From contig NZ_BMSE01000021.1 in NCBI RefSeq assembly GCF_014648995.1, positions 89,226 through 153,225 of the forward strand: DNA of 64,000 bases, in the 5' to 3' direction. The stretch comes from Streptomyces massasporeus. Its GTDB lineage: Bacteria; Actinomycetota; Actinomycetes; Streptomycetales; Streptomycetaceae. Below are positions 60,731-64,000 of this stretch, piece by piece (the first letter of the stretch is position 1; each line of letters begins with the position of its first letter). The translations under genes and the position numbers were made by a program. The notes under the pieces were generated by a model that worked only from the letters and a program-made list of their open reading frames with translations, was not told the origin of the DNA and did not search any database.

Positions 60731-61506
60731 CCACCACCGCGACCCGGCCGGCCACCCCACCGAGGGCCCTGAGCGCCTCCCGCACCACCGCCACCGCAGC
60801 CCGGGTCCTCCGCCAGCTCACCCACGACCCCCGCACCATCGCGCTGCTGATCCTCATCCCCTGCGTGATGCTGTTCCTGCTGCGCTACGTCTTCGACGGC
60901 AGCTCCCGCACCTTCGACGGCATCGGCGCGTCCCTCCTCGGGATCTTCCCCCTGATCACGATGTTCCTGGTGACGTCCATCGCCACCCTGCGCGAACGCA
61001 CCTCGGGCACCCTCGAACGCCTCCTCGCCATGCCGCTGGGCAAGGGCGACCTGATCGCCGGCTACGCCCTCGCCTTCGGCACCCTCGCGATCATCCAGTC
61101 CGCCTTGGCCACGGGCCTCGCGGTCTGGTTCCTCGACCTGGACGTCACCGGCAGCCCCTGGCTCCTCCTCCTGGTGGCCCTCCTCGACGCCCTCCTCGGC
61201 ACGGCCCTCGGCCTCTTCGTCTCGGCCTTCGCGGCCTCGGAGTTCCAGGCGGTCCAGTTCATGCCGGCGGTGATCTTCCCCCAGCTGCTCCTGTGCGGCC
61301 TGTTCACCCCGCGCGACACCATGCACCCGGCCCTGGAGGCCGTCTCCGACGTCCTCCCCATGTCCTACGCCGTCGACGGCATGAACGAGGTCCTCCGCCA
61401 CACGGACATGACCGCCACGTTCGTCCGGGACGCCCTGATCGTCGCGGGCTGCGCACTCCTGGTCCTGATGCTGGGCGCGGCGACCCTCAGGCGCCGGACG
61501 GCGTAG
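60727..61506 (+). CDS. ABC-2 type permease
   Basis: 259 aa, six membrane segments. IALLILIPCVMLFLLRYVF, LITMFLVTSIATLRERTSGTLERLLAMPLGKGDLIAGYALAFG (ABC-2 signature), FMPAVIFPQLLLCGLFTPRDTM, LPMSYAVDGMNEVLRHTD. Partner of the ATPase, forming a drug or lipid exporter; substrate unknown. Confidence 0.94.
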   Translation: MTTTATRPATPPRALSASRTTATAARVLRQLTHDPRTIALLILIPCVMLFLLRYVFDGSSRTFDGIGASLLGIFPLITMFLVTSIATLRERTSGTLERLLAMPLGKGDLIAGYALAFGTLAIIQSALATGLAVWFLDLDVTGSPWLLLLVALLDALLGTALGLFVSAFAASEFQAVQFMPAVIFPQLLLCGLFTPRDTMHPALEAVSDVLPMSYAVDGMNEVLRHTDMTATFVRDALIVAGCALLVLMLGAATLRRRTA

Positions 61507-61610
61507 CCGGCCCGGCGCGACATCCCGCCCAGCGGACACCCGAGCCGTCCCCCACTCCCCGGTGCGAGGATGGACCCCGGACGACGCACCCTTCGGAGGC
61601 ACCCCGCGCC

Positions 61611-62423
61611 ATGACCCAGAAAGTCGCAGTCCTCGGCACCGGCAAGATCGGCGAAGCCCTGCTCAGCGGAATGATCCGCGCCGGCTGGACCCCGTCCGAC
61701 CTCCTGGTCACCGCCCGCCGCCAGGAACGAGCCGAGGAACTCCGCAGCCGCTACGGCGTCACCCCGGTCACCAACCCCGAGGCCGCCAAGACCGCCGACA
61801 CCCTGATCCTCACGGTCAAGCCGCAGGACATGGGCACCCTCCTCGACGAGCTCGCCCCGCACGTTCCCGCCGACCGCCTGGTCATCAGCGGCGCCGCCGG
61901 CATCCCCACGGCCTACTTCGAGGAGCGCCTCGCCCCCGACACCCCGGTCGTCCGCGTCATGACGAACACCCCCGCCCTCGTGGACGAGGCGATGTCCGTC
62001 ATCTCCGCCGGCACGCACGCCACCGCCGGCCACCTCGCCCACACCGAGGAGATCTTCGGCGCCGTCGGCAAGACGCTCCGCGTCCCCGAGTCCCAGCAGG
62101 ACGCCTGCACCGCCCTCTCCGGCTCCGGCCCGGCCTACTTCTTCTACCTGGTCGAAGCCATGACCGACGCCGGCATCCTCCTCGGCCTGCCCCGCGACAA
62201 GGCCCACGACCTCATCGTCCAGTCCGCCATCGGCGCCGCGACGATGCTCCGCGACAGCGGCGAACACCCGGTCAAGCTCCGCGAGAACGTCACGTCCCCC
62301 GCCGGCACGACGATCAACGCCATCCGCGAACTCGAGAACCACGGCGTACGGGCCGCCCTCATCGCCGCCCTCGAAGCCGCCCGCGACCGCAGCCGCGCCC
62401 TGGCCTCCGGCAACAACAACTGA
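61611..62423 (+). CDS. proC: Pyrroline-5-carboxylate reductase
   Basis: 270 aa. Last step of proline synthesis. VAVLGTGKIGEALLSGMIRAG (Rossmann), LTVKPQDM, VVRVMTNTPALVDEAMSVI, and the catalytic C-terminal signature ALSGSGPAYFFYLVEAMTDAGILLGLPRDKA...TSPAGTTINAIRELE. GGAGG lies 12 nt upstream of the ATG. Confidence 0.96.
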   Translation: MTQKVAVLGTGKIGEALLSGMIRAGWTPSDLLVTARRQERAEELRSRYGVTPVTNPEAAKTADTLILTVKPQDMGTLLDELAPHVPADRLVISGAAGIPTAYFEERLAPDTPVVRVMTNTPALVDEAMSVISAGTHATAGHLAHTEEIFGAVGKTLRVPESQQDACTALSGSGPAYFFYLVEAMTDAGILLGLPRDKAHDLIVQSAIGAATMLRDSGEHPVKLRENVTSPAGTTINAIRELENHGVRAALIAALEAARDRSRALASGNNN

Positions 62424-62427
62424 CCAC

Positions 62428-62454
62428 CGGGGGCGGGCCCGACACCCGCCCCCG
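62428..62454. terminator. Bidirectional terminator, proC / trpS
   Basis: CGGGGGCGGG and CCCGCCCCCG form a 10-bp stem with a 7-nt loop between two convergent genes. Confidence 0.85.
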
Positions 62455-62467
62455 CAGCCGCCTCACC

Positions 62468-63508
62468 TCACACCGTCACCACGGCCCCGGCACCGGCCGT
62501 CTCCGCCTCCGCCGCAGCCGGCAACAACCCGATCGCCCGGTACGCGGCATCCACCGTCGGCCGTGCCATCCCCCGAGCCCGCTCCGCCCCGGCCCGCAGA
62601 ACCCCCTCCACATGACCGGGATCGGCACACAACTCCTTGTGCCTCTCCTGCAACGGCCGGAGCACCTCGACCACAGCCTCGGCGGTGTCCTTCTTCAAGG
62701 CCCCGTACGACGGGTACGCACCACTGAGCGCCTCGGGCTCGCCACCCGTGCACGCCGCGAGGATCTCCAGCAGGTTCGCGAGCCCCGGCCGGGTCTCCCG
62801 GTCGTACACGACCTCCCGCCCGCTGTCGGTCACCGCCCGCATGACCTTCTTGCGCACCACGTCCGGCTCGTCCAGCAGATAGACGATCCCCGGCCCGACG
62901 TCATCGCTCTTGCCCATCTTCGACGCCGGATCCTGCAGGTTCATCACCCGCGCCGCCACTCCCGGTCGGGTGGCCCGCGGCACCACGAACGTATGCCCGT
63001 ACCGCTGGTTGAACCGCACGGCGAGATCCCGGGCGAGCTCCACGTGCTGTCGCTGATCGTCCCCGACCGGCACCTCACCGGCCCCGTACGCCAGGATGTC
63101 CGCCGCCATCAGCACGGGATAGGTCAGCAGCGACAGCCGCACACTTCCGCCCCGCTGCCGCTCCCGCGCGGCCTTCTCCTTGTACTGGATCATCCGCCGC
63201 ATCTCACCGTCGGTGGCCACGCACTCCAGTACATAGGAGAGCCGGGCGTGCTCGTCCACATGGCTCTGCACGAACACCGTGCAGAGCTCCGGATCCAGCC
63301 CGGCCGCCAGCAGCAGTGTCGCCGACTGCCGGCTCAGCCTGCGCACCCGCGCGGGATCGTGGTCCACGGTCAGGGCGTGCAGATCGACTACGCAGAACAG
63401 GGCCTCGGCCTCGTGCTGGTCGACCGCGGCCCACCGCCGCATGGCCCCCAGATAGTTCCCCAGCGTCAGATGCCCTGTCGGCTTGACCCCGCTGAAGACC
63501 CGTGTCAT
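62468..63508 (-). CDS. trpS: Tryptophanyl-tRNA synthetase (auxiliary type)
   Basis: 346 aa. Class I synthetase: RVFSGVKPTGHLTLGNYLGAMRRW (HIGH-like TGHLTLGN), VVDLHALT, YPVLMAADILAYGAGEVPVGDDQRQHVELAR, and KMSKS-like SKMGKSDD. The Trp-codon leader and attenuator upstream show that this is the inducible second enzyme like S. coelicolor TrpRS1, which confers indolmycin resistance. ATG at 63508 with GGAGGTGGAGAG. Confidence 0.94.
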   Translation of the reverse strand: MTRVFSGVKPTGHLTLGNYLGAMRRWAAVDQHEAEALFCVVDLHALTVDHDPARVRRLSRQSATLLLAAGLDPELCTVFVQSHVDEHARLSYVLECVATDGEMRRMIQYKEKAARERQRGGSVRLSLLTYPVLMAADILAYGAGEVPVGDDQRQHVELARDLAVRFNQRYGHTFVVPRATRPGVAARVMNLQDPASKMGKSDDVGPGIVYLLDEPDVVRKKVMRAVTDSGREVVYDRETRPGLANLLEILAACTGGEPEALSGAYPSYGALKKDTAEAVVEVLRPLQERHKELCADPGHVEGVLRAGAERARGMARPTVDAAYRAIGLLPAAAEAETAGAGAVVTV

Positions 63509-63580
63509 CTCTCCACCTCCTGGTCGGGACCGCCGCCCCGGGCGGCCGCCCCTCCGTGGATCCGGGAGGGAGAAACGAAA

Positions 63581-63603
63581 ACGGCCGCCGAAGCGGCGGC
63601 CGT
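63581..63603 (-). terminator. trpS attenuator terminator
   Basis: ACGGCCGCCG and CGGCGGCCGT pair over 10 bp with a 3-nt loop; on the transcribed strand the stem is followed by TTTTCGTTTCT, a genuine intrinsic terminator 73 nt upstream of the trpS start. Confidence 0.85.
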
Positions 63604-63640
63604 CGAGTGCATACGTGTGCACGGCCGCCGTCAGGCGGCC
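63594..63640 (-). promoter_or_regulatory. trpS antiterminator region
   Basis: Four related GC blocks compete: 63634-63640, 63621-63630, 63594-63603 and 63581-63590. Block 1 pairs with 2 across the leader stop codon; 2 pairs with 3 (antiterminator); 3 pairs with 4 (terminator). A ribosome stalled at the Trp pair would cover block 1 and favour the 2:3 pair. Confidence 0.75.
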
Positions 63641-63672
63641 CACCACAGCTGGGTGCACGTACGCGTTGTCAT
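63631..63672 (-). CDS. Trp leader peptide of trpS
   Basis: 13 aa, MTTRTCTQLWWAA, with tandem Trp codons at 63640-63645. Too short for standard gene calling. TAGCCT ends 7 nt before the ATG, so the transcript is probably leaderless. Its location before competing hairpins marks ribosome-mediated attenuation sensitive to charged tRNA-Trp. Confidence 0.88.
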   Translation of the reverse strand: MTTRTCTQLWWAA

Positions 63673-63713
63673 GCGGCCCAGGCTACGCCCCGGAAGTGCC
63701 GCCCGCCCCCGAG

Positions 63714-63742
63714 TTGACACGCCCTACCCCCATCCGTAGTGT
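63714..63742 (+). promoter_or_regulatory. Strong sigma-70-type promoter
   Basis: TTGACA (63714-63719) and TAGTGT (63737-63742) with a 17-bp spacer, on the plus strand, divergent from trpS. It points out of the window, into the rRNA-leader-like sequence. Confidence 0.7.
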
Positions 63743-64000
63743 TCTCCGAGTTGCCCGACGTGAGCGCCGACTCCGGTCGGTCCCCGGGCAGCCAATCCGC
63801 AGGTACCAAACCACTATTCGACGCGCAGTACGTCTGTCGTCGCTTCATTGGCGTGTGTATTTACGGAATGAGGAATCCGCGTTCGAAAGGACGAGGCCCC
63901 CGATTCGCTCGGGAGCCGGGGAATCCGCTAAAGTCTCACTCGTCGGAACGGCCCAACAGCCGCAAAGACAAACCCCGCTGACCGGGGATCAGGCCCGAAA
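63743..64000 (+). other. Probable rRNA operon promoter/leader region
   Basis: 258 bp without a credible gene and with lower GC than coding DNA. TAAAGT at 63929-63934 resembles a -10, and the last bases (GACCGGGGATCAGG, CCCGAAA) resemble the repeated promoter segments upstream of 16S rRNA genes in Streptomyces as I remember them. The 16S gene itself would be beyond the window. Confidence 0.55.

Noticed and set aside
63739..63981. 80-codon open frame at the window end
   Set aside because: No ribosome site, poor codon bias and it lies in promoter-like sequence that resembles an rRNA leader.

Overview
The window is high-GC actinobacterial DNA. Codon bias, many GTG starts, 4-bp ATGA/GTGA gene overlaps and gene content (sigE-cseABC, lsr2, clpC, disA/radA, a second nuoD, an auxiliary trpS with a Trp leader peptide) all point to the core chromosome of a Streptomyces. 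I see no phage, transposon, CRISPR array or tRNA. The window opens inside folE and appears to close in the promoter region of an rRNA operon.

Layout. 0-3.6 kb: folate genes (folE end; folP, an NTF2-like gene, folB, folK and a DUF3180 gene on the minus strand). 3.6-8.4 kb: a lysyl-phosphatidylglycerol-synthase-like membrane protein divergent from a membrane esterase, then a coiled-coil protein. 8.4-12.5 kb: two bacterial PH-domain proteins, an orphan complex I subunit (nuoD2) and a MidA/NDUFAF7-like methyltransferase. 12.6-16 kb: a NarL-type two-component pair and an ArsR-like regulator facing a 61-aa gene across a 29-bp palindrome. 16-22.8 kb: a threonine-aldolase-like enzyme, then an overlapping DUF2520-panC-nadB-nadC-coaX operon for CoA and NAD. 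22.8-23.4 kb: a degenerate repeat tract. 23.4-31.6 kb: small genes, blaI-like, argA-like acetyltransferase, lsr2, clpC, a HAD phosphatase and an M23 peptidase. 31.6-35 kb: tetR/MFS efflux pair, a nonsense-interrupted AraC gene and a glyoxalase-like gene. 35-38.4 kb: sigE-cseA-cseB-cseC envelope-stress operon (minus strand). 38.7-46.7 kb: mutY, a second NarL-type pair whose kinase has an extra C-terminal membrane tail, PAP2 phosphatase, disA, radA. 46.8-54 kb: a sigma-like/zinc-finger/TM/BACON fusion, a Cys-rich protein, Ppx/GppA, a TIM-barrel isomerase, TetR, ilvD. 54-61.5 kb: a Ser/Thr kinase with PQQ propeller, two SH3-domain proteins, TetR with a DHFR-like reductase, a methyltransferase, an ABC exporter with an operator across its start codon. 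61.6-64 kb: proC, trpS with attenuator, and the rRNA-operon-like promoter region.

The main themes are cofactor supply (folate, CoA, NAD), envelope stress and second messenger control (SigE/Cse, DisA), proteostasis and nucleoid control (ClpC, Lsr2), and several self-contained regulator/target pairs with clear operator palindromes. Many starts lack a Shine-Dalgarno sequence and sit 6-8 nt behind a -10-like hexamer, so leaderless transcription looks common here. The observations I rate highest are the sigma-like/BACON membrane fusion, the nuoD2-methyltransferase pairing with the target arginine conserved, the kinase with a C-terminal extracytoplasmic tail, and the ABC operator spanning the -10 and start codon.
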